Shown here: piece by piece, positions 23,513 to 31,662 of the stretch
Layout of the letters: every line of letters starts with the position of its first letter
How positions within the stretch are numbered: position 1 is the first letter of the stretch
From: Rhodophyticola sp.
GTDB taxonomy: Bacteria > Pseudomonadota > Alphaproteobacteria > Rhodobacterales > Rhodobacteraceae
Direction: 5' to 3'
NCBI GenBank assembly: GCA_028279315.1
Contig: JANQNZ010000057.1
Location: 1-35,272, forward strand
DNA: 35,272 nt
The notes under the pieces: generated by a model
What the model was told of the DNA's origin: nothing
The model's input: the letters and a program-made list of their open reading frames with translations, nothing else
Database searches by the model: none
Position numbers and translations under genes: made by a program

Positions 23513-26041
23513 CTACTCTCTTGCGCGCAAGACCCGCGCCGGACGTGCCGCCAAGGGGCGGAGTGCGAAGAGAAGCCCGGCCAGAAGCGTGGCAAGCGCA
23601 CCCCCAAGGATGATCGCGAGCGCCGAGACCGGCTCAAACGCATAGCTTGTGTCCATCACAAACCGCATCACGCCCCATCCGCCCAACGCGCCTGCCAGGA
23701 TCGCCACAGCCCCCGCCGCCGCGCCCAGAAGTGCTGAGCGGAGCGCGAAGCTGAGGAGGATGCGGCCCCGGACCGCGCCCAATGTCTTCAGAACGGCGGC
23801 CTCAAACACCCGGCCCCGCTCCCCCGCTGCGGCCGCGCCGATCAAGACCATAAATCCGGTCAGAAGTGTGGCGCCTGCGCCGTAAGAAGTGGCGGCGGCC
23901 AGGCCCGAAAGCGCCTCGGACACTTGCGCGATGGCGTCCCGCACCCGGATCGCGGTGATGTTGGGGGCGGCACCGGCCACATCACGCAGGATCGCGGCCT
24001 CGGCCTCTTCCTCGGCATAGACGGTGGCGATGAAGGTGTGCGGCGCTCCGGCAAGGGCGTTTTCCGACATGGTCAGGATGAAGCCGATCCCGGCATTCTC
24101 AAACCTGACCTCACGCAGCGCCGCGATCTCGGCGGTGATGTCACGGCCAAGGATATTGACCGTGATCTCATCGCCCACGGTCAGGCCCATCTCCAGCGCC
24201 TCTTCCGCGGCGAAGGCGACAAGCGGCGGGCCGGTGTAGTCGTCTGGCCACCAGGCGCCCGCCACAATCTCTTCGGGCGGCGGCGCTTCCGTCAGATAGG
24301 TCACGCCTCGGTCACCGGATAGGACCCAGTGATCACCCGCAACTTCGCGCGCGGGCGCGCCATTGATCCGGGTGATGATGCCGCGCAGCATCGGCGCCGT
24401 GTCAACGCGCGAGACGGCGTCGTCGCCTTCCACCCGTTCCAGGAAGCCGGGAAGCTGATCGTTTTGGATATCGACGAAGAAGTAGGAGGGGGCGACATCG
24501 GGCAGGTCGCGCTCGATGGCGGCGCGGAAATTGGAGTCGATTTGCCCAACTGTGGCCAGCACCGTGAGGCCGAGGCCAAGGGAGAGAACCACACTCGCGG
24601 CCTCGGACCCTGGGCCGCCGACCGACCCTAGCGCCATCCGAAGCGCGGTTTTACCCCGAAGCGATCTGGCCCGGGCTAGGCGGCGCGAGAGGCTGCGGAT
24701 GCCGCGCGCCGACAGCGCCAGAAGCGCCAGGGATCCAAAAATGCCGCCCGCCGTGCCAAGCGCCAATTGCGGTGTGCCGGAGAAGAAGACGGCGGTGCTG
24801 ATCAGGGCGGCTGCCAGCCCCAAGATGAGCAGAAGGAAAACCGGCCGCGGCCAGGCGCGGATGGGGCCGGAGGCGTCGCGGAAGAGCGCCGCCGCCCGGA
24901 CTTGTTCGGTGCGGGCCAGGGGCCAAAGCGTGAAGATGAGCGCGGTTAGCGCGCCATAAAGTGCGGCCTCGGCAAGGGGGCCGGGGTAGAGTCCGAACGC
25001 CACCGGCACCGGCAATTGTGCTTCGATCAAAGGGAAAAGGGCCAATGGCAGGAGCGCGCCGAGGGCGAGGCCGAGTGCAATCGCAATGATCGTCAACAGC
25101 CCCACCTGCAGAAAATAGGCGGCGAAGATCACACGCGCCTCAGCGCCAAGCGTCTTCAAGGTGGCAATCGTGGCGATCTTGCCATCGAGATAGGCCTGCA
25201 CCGCCGCCGAAACGCCGACACCGCCGACAGCCAGCCCCGCCAAGCCGACCAGAACCAGAAACGCCCCGATCCGCTGCACGAACTCCTGAATGCCCGGCGC
25301 GCCATTCCGCGCATCGCGCCAGCGGAGGCCGGTCTCGCCAAACTCTGCCTCCGCCGTCCGTTCCAACGCCGCGAGATCGGCATTTGGTGGCAGGCGCAAT
25401 CGGTATTGGCTGTCATAAAGCGTGCCTGGTTGCAGGAGGCCCGAATTGGCAAGCCCGTCCAGAGTGACGATGCTGCGCGGACCAAGGCCAAACCCACCTG
25501 CCGCGCCATCGGGCTCGCTCTCCATAATCGCTGTCAGGCGGAACTCTTGCGTGCCAAGCCGAAACGTGTCGCCGGGGGTGAGCGCCAAACGATCCACCAA
25601 GACGCGCTGCATCACGCCGCCGGGCAACCCGTCCTGGACTGCCAGCGCCTCTGAAAGCGGCATCGGTGGGTCCAGCACCACCTCCCCATAAAGTGGATAG
25701 GCCTCATCAACCCCGCGGACCTGGGTCAGACCGCGTTCAGGCCCGTCCGCCCGATCGATCACGGCCATGGATCGGAAATCGACGGTCTCGGAAATGGCGG
25801 CTGCGTTCTCCTCCATCCACGCGCGCTCCGCCTCGGATGCGAACCGGTAGGTGAAACTCATCTCCGCATCGCCGCCGAGGATGACGGCCCCTTCGCGCGC
25901 CAACCCTGCTTCGATAGAGACGCGGACAGAACCCACAGCGGCAATGGCCGCAACCCCAAGGGCTAGACAGGCAAGAAAGATACGGAACCCTTTCAGCCCG
26001 CCCCGCAACTCCCGCCGCGCGATCCGGACCGCAATGCTCAT
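23513..26041 (-). CDS. ABC transporter permease, YbbP/FtsX (MacB) type
   Basis: The product is 842 residues. An N-terminal membrane segment (about 18-40, FRIFLACLALGVAAIAAVGS) is followed by a large extracytoplasmic domain. Then come three hydrophobic segments of a first FtsX domain (about 255-375), a central pair (about 400-445), a second extracytoplasmic domain, and a final FtsX domain with three segments ending RPLAARPARVLRARE. This ten-segment, two-FtsX layout is that of YbbP. With the adjacent ATPase and divergent tesA it reproduces the tesA-ybbA-ybbP locus of E. coli, whose role in lipid or lipoprotein export is inferred rather than proven. ATG at 26041 overlaps the ATPase stop by 4 bases. 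Confidence 0.88.
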   Translation of the reverse strand: MSIAVRIARRELRGGLKGFRIFLACLALGVAAIAAVGSVRVSIEAGLAREGAVILGGDAEMSFTYRFASEAERAWMEENAAAISETVDFRSMAVIDRADGPERGLTQVRGVDEAYPLYGEVVLDPPMPLSEALAVQDGLPGGVMQRVLVDRLALTPGDTFRLGTQEFRLTAIMESEPDGAAGGFGLGPRSIVTLDGLANSGLLQPGTLYDSQYRLRLPPNADLAALERTAEAEFGETGLRWRDARNGAPGIQEFVQRIGAFLVLVGLAGLAVGGVGVSAAVQAYLDGKIATIATLKTLGAEARVIFAAYFLQVGLLTIIAIALGLALGALLPLALFPLIEAQLPVPVAFGLYPGPLAEAALYGALTALIFTLWPLARTEQVRAAALFRDASGPIRAWPRPVFLLLILGLAAALISTAVFFSGTPQLALGTAGGIFGSLALLALSARGIRSLSRRLARARSLRGKTALRMALGSVGGPGSEAASVVLSLGLGLTVLATVGQIDSNFRAAIERDLPDVAPSYFFVDIQNDQLPGFLERVEGDDAVSRVDTAPMLRGIITRINGAPAREVAGDHWVLSGDRGVTYLTEAPPPEEIVAGAWWPDDYTGPPLVAFAAEEALEMGLTVGDEITVNILGRDITAEIAALREVRFENAGIGFILTMSENALAGAPHTFIATVYAEEEAEAAILRDVAGAAPNITAIRVRDAIAQVSEALSGLAAATSYGAGATLLTGFMVLIGAAAAGERGRVFEAAVLKTLGAVRGRILLSFALRSALLGAAAGAVAILAGALGGWGVMRFVMDTSYAFEPVSALAIILGGALATLLAGLLFALRPLAARPARVLRARE

Positions 26042-26733
26042 TCGGCGGCGTCCCGGGTTGCCTCGGGCGCGATCCGTCCGTCACGCAGGCGGATCACGCG
26101 GTCACACCGGGCCGCCAGATCGGGGGCATGGGTGACCAGGACCAGCGTGGCACCGTGGCGGTCACGCAAGCCAAAAAGCAGGTCCATAATCGCCGCGCCA
26201 TTGGCTTCGTCCAGATTACCCGTGGGCTCATCGGCCAGAAGGATATCCGGCCGCGGCGCGGCGGCGCGGGCCAGCGCCACGCGCTGCTGCTCACCGCCCG
26301 ACAATTGGCTGGGATAGTGGTGCAGACGGTCGGCAAGGCCAACGGCGGACAGCTCCGTCTCTGCCCGATCGAATGCATCCTCGGCCCCCGCCAACTCCAG
26401 CGGCGTGGCGACGTTTTCCAAGGCCGTCATGGTCGGAATGAGGTGGAAGGATTGGAAGACGACCCCCATATGTTCCCGGCGAAAGCGGGCCAGCGCGTCT
26501 TCGTTCATTGCGGTCAGGTCGTGGCCCAGGGCCTTGACGGACCCGGATGTGGCCTGCTCCAACCCGCCCATGAGCATGAGGAGCGATGATTTGCCCGAGC
26601 CTGACGGCCCCACCAACCCCACGGTTTCGCCGCGCGCGATCTCAAGCGTGATGCCATGCAGGATTTCGACCCGCCCCGCATTGCCCTCAAGCGCCAGCTC
26701 TGCATCGGTGAGGGACAGGATCGGCTCGGCCAT
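26038..26733 (-). CDS. ABC transporter ATP-binding protein, YbbA/LolD type
   Basis: The product is 231 residues from ATG 26733; the longer track version starts inside divergent tesA and is rejected. It has the full ATPase set: Walker A GPSGSGKSS (about 43-51), the Q-loop in VVFQSFHLIPTMT, the signature LSGGEQQRVALARA, Walker B ILLADEPTGNLD and the switch His in VLVTHAPDL. LolD/MacB-type ATPases share this FQSFHLIPTMTALENV pattern. It powers the FtsX-type permease that follows with a 4-base overlap. It is divergent from tesA across only 52 bases, so promoters of the two units must overlap or abut. Confidence 0.92.
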   Translation of the reverse strand: MAEPILSLTDAELALEGNAGRVEILHGITLEIARGETVGLVGPSGSGKSSLLMLMGGLEQATSGSVKALGHDLTAMNEDALARFRREHMGVVFQSFHLIPTMTALENVATPLELAGAEDAFDRAETELSAVGLADRLHHYPSQLSGGEQQRVALARAAAPRPDILLADEPTGNLDEANGAAIMDLLFGLRDRHGATLVLVTHAPDLAARCDRVIRLRDGRIAPEATRDAAE

Positions 26734-26785
26734 GACTAAACGCCTTAGTTCACTTCGTTCCCTCGCATATGGGGCTTGCGGGGGG

Positions 26786-27433
26786 ATGAGCAAGATTGTT
26801 TTTGCAGCGGTTTTCGCGCTGGCGCCGATGGCGGCCCTGGCCGAAGACGTGACAATCGCCGCTTTGGGTGACAGCCTGACCCAAGGCTTCGGCCTTTTCC
26901 CCGATGATGGGTTTGTGCCGCAGCTTGAAGGCTGGCTGCGCGACCGGGGGCATGTGGTGACGGTTCTGAATGCTGGTGTCTCGGGGGACACAACCGCAGG
27001 TGGCTTGGCGCGGGTTGGCTGGACCCTGACGCCTGAGGTCGACGGGATGATCGTGGCCCTTGGCGGCAATGACCTGCTGCGCGGGATCGCGCCGGAGGCC
27101 GCGCGGGCCAATCTGGAAGGCATCTTGCAGGCGGCGGAGGCGGCCTCGGTTGAGGTGCTTCTGATCGGGCTAGAGGCCCCGCCGAATTACGGGCCGGAGT
27201 ATCAGGCTGCCTTCAATGCGATGTATCCGGAATTGGCTGAGACCTATGACGCGCTGCATGTGGAAAGCTTCCTGGGCGGGCTGGGGCAGGTCGTTGATGA
27301 GGGCGGTGTCTTCGGTCTCGCGCGCTATATGCAGGCCGATGGAATTCACCCCAATGCCGATGGGGTGGCGCTGATTGTTGAGGCGTTGGGGCCGGAGGTC
27401 GAGCTGCTGATTGGGCGTATAAAGGCTGAGTGA
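26786..27433 (+). CDS. tesA: periplasmic GDSL esterase / thioesterase I type
   Basis: The product is 215 residues from ATG 26786, preceded by GGGGGG. The longer track frame through the ATPase gene is rejected because this start opens a signal peptide, MSKIVFAAVFALAPMAALA, cut before EDV. SGNH blocks are complete: GDSLTQGFG with nucleophile Ser30, Gly66 within NAGVSGDTT, GGND with Asn95, and DGIHPN with Asp185 and His188. The enzyme would hydrolyse acyl-CoA, lysophospholipid or ester substrates in the periplasm. The divergent ybbA-ybbP pair is the usual neighbour. The gene ends 5 bases before tandem palindromes at the junction with glpR. Confidence 0.9.
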   Translation: MSKIVFAAVFALAPMAALAEDVTIAALGDSLTQGFGLFPDDGFVPQLEGWLRDRGHVVTVLNAGVSGDTTAGGLARVGWTLTPEVDGMIVALGGNDLLRGIAPEAARANLEGILQAAEAASVEVLLIGLEAPPNYGPEYQAAFNAMYPELAETYDALHVESFLGGLGQVVDEGGVFGLARYMQADGIHPNADGVALIVEALGPEVELLIGRIKAE

Positions 27434-27438
27434 GGGAT

Positions 27439-27458
27439 CGGAATTCTCGAGAATTCCG
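27439..27458. repeat. 20-bp perfect palindrome (CTCGAG centre)
   Basis: CGGAATTCTC followed directly by its reverse complement gives a 20-base loopless palindrome. It lies 5 bases after the tesA stop and one base from a second palindrome with the same CTCGAG centre. As RNA it would fold with a tight loop; as DNA it could be a protein site or a bidirectional terminator. Confidence 0.8.
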
Positions 27459-27459
27459 T

Positions 27460-27481
27460 CCGGAAAACTCGAGTTTTCCGG
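27460..27481. repeat. 22-bp perfect palindrome (CTCGAG centre)
   Basis: CCGGAAAACTC followed directly by its reverse complement gives a 22-base perfect palindrome. It ends one base before the glpR stop codon. The arm holds AAAA/TTTT, so either direction of transcription meets a hairpin with a T-run inside its 3' arm. It pairs in style with 27439-27458: the two share the layout CGGAA-(TT/AA)-CTCGAG-(AA/TT)-TTCCG. Confidence 0.8.
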
Positions 27482-27482
27482 G

Positions 27483-28247
27483 CTATTCCCCCGCCAATCT
27501 GATCTCTGTTCCGGCGTCCTCGCAGAGGCTGGCCAAGGATGCGGAGGGTGCCGCATCGGTCACCCAAGTATCTAACTCGGTGAGCGAGGCGATGCGCACC
27601 GGCGCGGCGCGGGAGAGTTTCCCTTGATCGGCGACCAGGATCGACCCGCGCGCTTGATCGAGAATGGCACGCGCCACCCGCACCTCCTGCACGTCGAAAT
27701 CCAACAGATCGCCCGCCCCGTCGATGCCCGAGGCCCCGATCACCGCCACATCCACCTTGAATTGCCGGATCGTCTGCACCGCCAGATCGCCCACCAGCCC
27801 GCCATCGGCGCGGCGGAGGCTGCCGCCGGTCAAGATAACCTCTGCCGAGGGGTTCCCGGCGAGGATCTGTGCGACATTCATATTGTTGGTCACAACCATG
27901 AGATTGGCATGGGAGAGGAGCGCGCGGGCGACCGCCTCAGTCGTGGTGCCGATATTGAGGAAAAGCGAAGCACCATTCGGGATCAGCCGGGCGGTGGCCA
28001 CCCCGATCCGCTCCTTCGCCTCGGCATTCAGGCGGCGGCGGTCTTCATAGCCGATATTGGTCACGCCTGAGGGCAGGACCGCACCGCCATGGATGCGGTC
28101 GAGCACGCCGGCCTCACACATTTCGGTCAGATCGCGGCGAATGGTTTGCACCGTGACCGCGAAACCTTGCGCCAGATCCTCCACCACCACCCGGCCAGTG
28201 GCGCGGGCTTGGGCCAGGATATCGGCTTGGCGGGGGGTGAGCGGCAT
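27483..28247 (-). CDS. glpR: DeoR-family repressor of glycerol metabolism
   Basis: The product is 254 residues from ATG 28247; the track's 609-residue version runs on through an antisense frame of glpD and is rejected. The DeoR helix-turn-helix is MPLTPRQADILAQARATGR, then VVVEDLAQGFAVTVQTIRRDL (about residues 20-40). The DeoR C-terminal sugar-phosphate domain includes LFLNIGTTTEAVARALL, then NNMNVAQILAG and DVAVIGASGIDGAGDLLDFD. It is divergent from glpD-glpK, with three AACGAA repeats in the gap, so it most likely represses those genes and is released by glycerol-3-phosphate. The assignment as GlpR rests on context plus family. Confidence 0.88.
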   Translation of the reverse strand: MPLTPRQADILAQARATGRVVVEDLAQGFAVTVQTIRRDLTEMCEAGVLDRIHGGAVLPSGVTNIGYEDRRRLNAEAKERIGVATARLIPNGASLFLNIGTTTEAVARALLSHANLMVVTNNMNVAQILAGNPSAEVILTGGSLRRADGGLVGDLAVQTIRQFKVDVAVIGASGIDGAGDLLDFDVQEVRVARAILDQARGSILVADQGKLSRAAPVRIASLTELDTWVTDAAPSASLASLCEDAGTEIRLAGE

Positions 28248-28275
28248 GGGGTCTCTTTCGTGTTTCTCACTACAT

Positions 28276-28312
28276 AACGAAGAAAAACGAAGATGAAAAT
28301 TGACAAAACGAA
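28276..28312. promoter_or_regulatory. three phased AACGAA repeats, candidate GlpR operators
   Basis: AACGAA occurs at 28276-28281, 28286-28291 and 28307-28312. The starts are 10 and 21 bases apart, so all three face the same side of the helix. They lie in the 111-base gap between divergent glpR and glpD. A TTGACA -35-like hexamer at 28300-28305 sits between the second and third copies. DeoR-family repressors commonly bind short direct repeats spaced by helical turns. Confidence 0.6.
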
Positions 28313-28358
28313 CATGGAATGAGACGAGAGGGCGATCCCAGACAGGAGTGCGCGAGTC

Positions 28359-29918
28359 GTGGCAGCGCCATACGACCTTTTCATCATCGGCGGCGGCATC
28401 AATGGCTGCGGCATTGCCAGGGATGCGGCGGGGCGCGGCTTGTCCGTTTGCCTGGCGGAGAAAGGGGATTTGGCGGGCGCCACGTCCAGCGCATCGACGA
28501 AGCTCTTCCACGGCGGCCTTCGCTATCTGGAATATTTCGAGATCGGGCTGGTCCGCAAAGCGCTGATCGAGCGGGAGGTTCTGCTTCGCGCCATGCCCCA
28601 TATCTCCTGGCCCATGCGTTTTGTCCTGCCCCTGTCGCCTGAGATGCGGTTTGACAGTGACACACCGACCTCGCGGCTCCTGTCGATCGTGATGCCCTGG
28701 ATGCGCGGGCGGCGGCCCGCCTGGCTGATCCGGTTGGGGCTGTTCCTTTACGATCATCTGGGCGGGCGGGAGATTCTGCCCGGCACAAGGTCCTTCGCGC
28801 TCCCCGGAACGCCCGAGGGTGCGCCCCTGCAAGACCGCTTCGCACGCGCGTTCGAGTACTCCGATTGCTGGGTTGAGGATTCGCGGCTTGTGGTTCTGAA
28901 TGCCCGCGACGCCGAGGCGCGGGGCGCTCGGATCATGACCCGCGCTGAGGTCGTTAGTGCCGAACGGGGCGGTGATCTTTGGCAGATCACGGTGCGGAGG
29001 GGAGAGACCACGGAGGTGATCGCGGCCCGCGGCCTGGTGAATGCGGGCGGGCCTTGGGTGGCCGATGTGGTGCGCAATGTGGCACGGATGAACTCCTCGG
29101 AAGGGATTCGCTTGGTGCGTGGCAGCCATATCGTGACGCGGCGGCTTTATGACCATGACAAAGCCTATTTCTTCCAAGGCAGTGACGGGCGGATCATCTT
29201 CGCGATCCCTTATGAGGGCGATTTCACGCTGATCGGCACCACGGATGCAGAGCATCAAGGCGACCCCGGCGCGCCGGTCTGCACGCCGGAAGAGCGGGAC
29301 TATCTCTTGCATTTCGCCTCAGGCTATTTCCGGCAGAAGTTGACGGCTGAAGACGTGGTCTGGACCTATTCCGGCGTCCGCCCGCTTTATGATGACGGGG
29401 CGAAATCGGCGACGGCGGCGACCCGGGATTATGTGTTGTCGCTGGAGGAAAATGGGCCAGTTCTGCTCAATGTCTTTGGTGGCAAAATCACCACCTATCG
29501 GAAATTGGCTGAGGCCGCGATGGCGAAACTGGCCCCGCATTTTCCGCGTGCCTCCGGCGACTGGACCGCGGGTGTGCCGATGCCGGGTGGCGACTTCGCC
29601 GTGGCGGATTTCGATGATCTTGTAGAAGAATTGATCCGCGGCTATCCATTCCTGACACCAGCCTGGGCCAAGCGGCTGATGCGGGCTTACGGCACCGAGT
29701 CGCGGGACATCTTGGGAGAGGCAGAAGAGGCGGCGGATCTGGGCCGCGATTTCGGCGCGACGCTGACCGAGGCCGAGGTGATTTGGCTGATGGAGAGGGA
29801 GTACGCGCGGGAGGCCGAGGACGTGATCTGGCGCCGGTCGAAACTGGGATTGCGGCTGGGCGCCGATCAGGTTGCGGAATTGGCGGGGTTCATGGCGGCG
29901 AGGCGCGGGCCGGAATGA
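28359..29918 (+). CDS. glpD: glycerol-3-phosphate dehydrogenase, FAD-dependent (aerobic type)
   Basis: The product is 519 residues from GTG 28359, with CAGGAG about 11 bases upstream. The FAD-binding Rossmann start is YDLFIIGGGINGCGIARDAA (residues 5-24), followed by ATSSASTKLFHGGLRYLE, the hallmark of the GlpD/GlpO family. IPYEGDFTLIGTTDAEHQGD and YSGVRPLYDDG with KITTYRKLAEAAM are also typical. It oxidises glycerol-3-phosphate to dihydroxyacetone phosphate at the inner membrane and passes electrons to quinone. glpK follows after 59 bases, forming a glycerol-use operon under the divergent GlpR. Confidence 0.95.
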   Translation: MAAPYDLFIIGGGINGCGIARDAAGRGLSVCLAEKGDLAGATSSASTKLFHGGLRYLEYFEIGLVRKALIEREVLLRAMPHISWPMRFVLPLSPEMRFDSDTPTSRLLSIVMPWMRGRRPAWLIRLGLFLYDHLGGREILPGTRSFALPGTPEGAPLQDRFARAFEYSDCWVEDSRLVVLNARDAEARGARIMTRAEVVSAERGGDLWQITVRRGETTEVIAARGLVNAGGPWVADVVRNVARMNSSEGIRLVRGSHIVTRRLYDHDKAYFFQGSDGRIIFAIPYEGDFTLIGTTDAEHQGDPGAPVCTPEERDYLLHFASGYFRQKLTAEDVVWTYSGVRPLYDDGAKSATAATRDYVLSLEENGPVLLNVFGGKITTYRKLAEAAMAKLAPHFPRASGDWTAGVPMPGGDFAVADFDDLVEELIRGYPFLTPAWAKRLMRAYGTESRDILGEAEEAADLGRDFGATLTEAEVIWLMEREYAREAEDVIWRRSKLGLRLGADQVAELAGFMAARRGPE

Positions 29919-29977
29919 CTTGCAGGCCGGTTCGGGGCCGCTAGGCTTCGAAACAACAGAATAAAGGGGAGGGCGCG

Positions 29978-31465
29978 ATGACCCATGTTTTGGCCATCGA
30001 CCAGGGCACCACATCAAGCCGGGCAATCATCTTCGACGGCGATCTGACGCCGGTTGCCACGGCGCAGGAGGAGTTTGCCCAGCATTTCCCGGCCTCGGGC
30101 TGGGTCGAACATGATCCGGGCGATATCTGGGCGACGACGGCGGCGACCTGCCGGGAAGCCATCGAGCGGGCTGGGTTGGGACCCGAAGACATCGCGGCCA
30201 TCGGCATCACCAATCAGCGCGAAACCGTGGTTGTGTGGGATCGGGAGACGGGCAAACCCATCCATAATGCAATTGTCTGGCAAGACCGGCGCACCGCTGA
30301 GATGTGCGCACGGCTGAAGGCCGAAGGGCATGAGCCGATGGTGCAGGAGAAGACCGGGCTTCTGCTCGACCCCTATTTCTCGGGCACGAAGCTCGCCTGG
30401 CTTCTGGAGAATGTGGAGGGCGCCCGGGCAAAGGCCGAGGCGGGGCAACTGGCCTTCGGGACCATCGACTGCTTCCTGATCTGGAAACTGACTGGTGGCG
30501 CGTCTCATGTGACTGACGCGACGAATGCGGCGCGAACGTTGCTCTACAACATCCGCGAAGGTGCTTGGGATGCTGAGATTTGCCAGCTTCTAAACATTCC
30601 CATGGGGATGCTGCCCGTGGTGAAGGATTGCGCGGCGGAGTTTGGGATGACACGCGCGGACCTCTTCGGCAAACCTCTGCCGATCCTAGGTGTGGCAGGG
30701 GACCAACAGGCCGCCACGCTTGGCCAGGCTTGTTTCCAACCGGGGATGTTGAAATCCACCTATGGCACCGGCTGTTTCGCGCTTCTGAATACGGGCGAGA
30801 CGTTGGTGGAAAGCCAGAACCGGATGCTGGGGACGATCGCGTATCAGTTCGACGGCAAACCGACCTATGCGTTGGAGGGCTCGATCTTCATCGCGGGTGC
30901 AGTGGTGCAATGGCTGCGCGATGGGCTGAAGATCATCCGGGAGGCCGGTGAGACCCAAGGCCTGGCCGAAGCGGCGGATGAGACCGAAGAGCTTTACCTG
31001 GTCCCGGCTTTTGTTGGGCTTGGCGCGCCGTATTGGGATCCGGAGTGCCGTGGGGCCGTCTATGGGCTGACCCGTGGCTCAGGACCCGCGGAATTTGCGC
31101 GCGCCGCGCTGGAAAGCGTCGGCTTCCAGACCCGCGATCTGTGGGAGGCGATGCGCGCCGATTGGCAAGGTGCGGGCGGCGATCAGGTACTGAGGGTTGA
31201 TGGCGGGATGAGCGCGTCGGATTGGACCATGCAGTTTCTGGCCGACATCCTGGGCGCGCCGGTGGATCGGCCCAAGGTGTTGGAGACCACGGCGCTCGGC
31301 GCGGCTTGGGTCGCGGGCATGAAGGCGGGCGTTTATCCTGATGAGGAGGGGTTTGCCGCCACTTGGGCGCTCGACCGGACGTTCACACCCAAGATGGAGG
31401 AGGTAGAGCGCGCGCGGCGCTATGCCGGGTGGAAAGACGCCGTCGCGCGGACCTTGAGCCATTAG
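29978..31465 (+). CDS. glpK: glycerol kinase
   Basis: The product is 495 residues, the standard length. FGGY-kinase motifs are present: [18 protein letters not shown] at the N-terminus, [32 protein letters not shown], the phosphate-loop region [14 protein letters not shown], and the ATP-site segment [20 protein letters not shown]. It phosphorylates glycerol to sn-glycerol-3-phosphate, the substrate of GlpD just upstream. AAAGGGGAGGG precedes the ATG. No glycerol transporter gene is in the window. A long hairpin repeat lies 78-152 bases after the stop. Confidence 0.96.
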   Translation: MTHVLAIDQGTTSSRAIIFDGDLTPVATAQEEFAQHFPASGWVEHDPGDIWATTAATCREAIERAGLGPEDIAAIGITNQRETVVVWDRETGKPIHNAIVWQDRRTAEMCARLKAEGHEPMVQEKTGLLLDPYFSGTKLAWLLENVEGARAKAEAGQLAFGTIDCFLIWKLTGGASHVTDATNAARTLLYNIREGAWDAEICQLLNIPMGMLPVVKDCAAEFGMTRADLFGKPLPILGVAGDQQAATLGQACFQPGMLKSTYGTGCFALLNTGETLVESQNRMLGTIAYQFDGKPTYALEGSIFIAGAVVQWLRDGLKIIREAGETQGLAEAADETEELYLVPAFVGLGAPYWDPECRGAVYGLTRGSGPAEFARAALESVGFQTRDLWEAMRADWQGAGGDQVLRVDGGMSASDWTMQFLADILGAPVDRPKVLETTALGAAWVAGMKAGVYPDEEGFAATWALDRTFTPKMEEVERARRYAGWKDAVARTLSH

Positions 31466-31542
31466 CAGGGGCCGCGCCGCCTCAAGCCCCCGGTTCCCGG
31501 GCGCCATCTGCGGCGCGGGTGGCAGCGGCGATGCCCCTGCCA

Positions 31543-31617
31543 TGCCTCCGGCGGGAGTATTTCTGCAAGCAAAGACGAGGGGATGCGTCTCTCATCGTCT
31601 TTGCTTCTCAAATACTC
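31543..31617. repeat. dispersed GCCTCCGGCGGGAGTATTT repeat extended into a long hairpin
   Basis: TGCCTCCGGCGGGAGTATTT starts at 31543. From 31555 the sequence folds on itself: GAGTATTT pairs with AAATACTC (31610-31617), and after small internal bulges AAGCAAAGACGA (31567-31578) pairs perfectly with TCGTCTTTGCTT (31595-31606) around a 16-base loop. It lies between convergent glpK and a CoA-transferase gene. A half copy without the return arm lies at 35003-35035. The whole glpK/CoA-transferase gap (31466-31662) holds no gene. Confidence 0.78.
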
Positions 31618-31662
31618 AAAATGTCCCTCCCTTGGTCCTGTGCAAGCGGCCGACGGGGTGTG

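Noticed and set aside
28248-29312. N-terminal extension of the glpR ORF to 609 residues
   Set aside because: The extra 355 residues are antisense to glpD. The ATG at 28247 opens directly into the DeoR helix-turn-helix.
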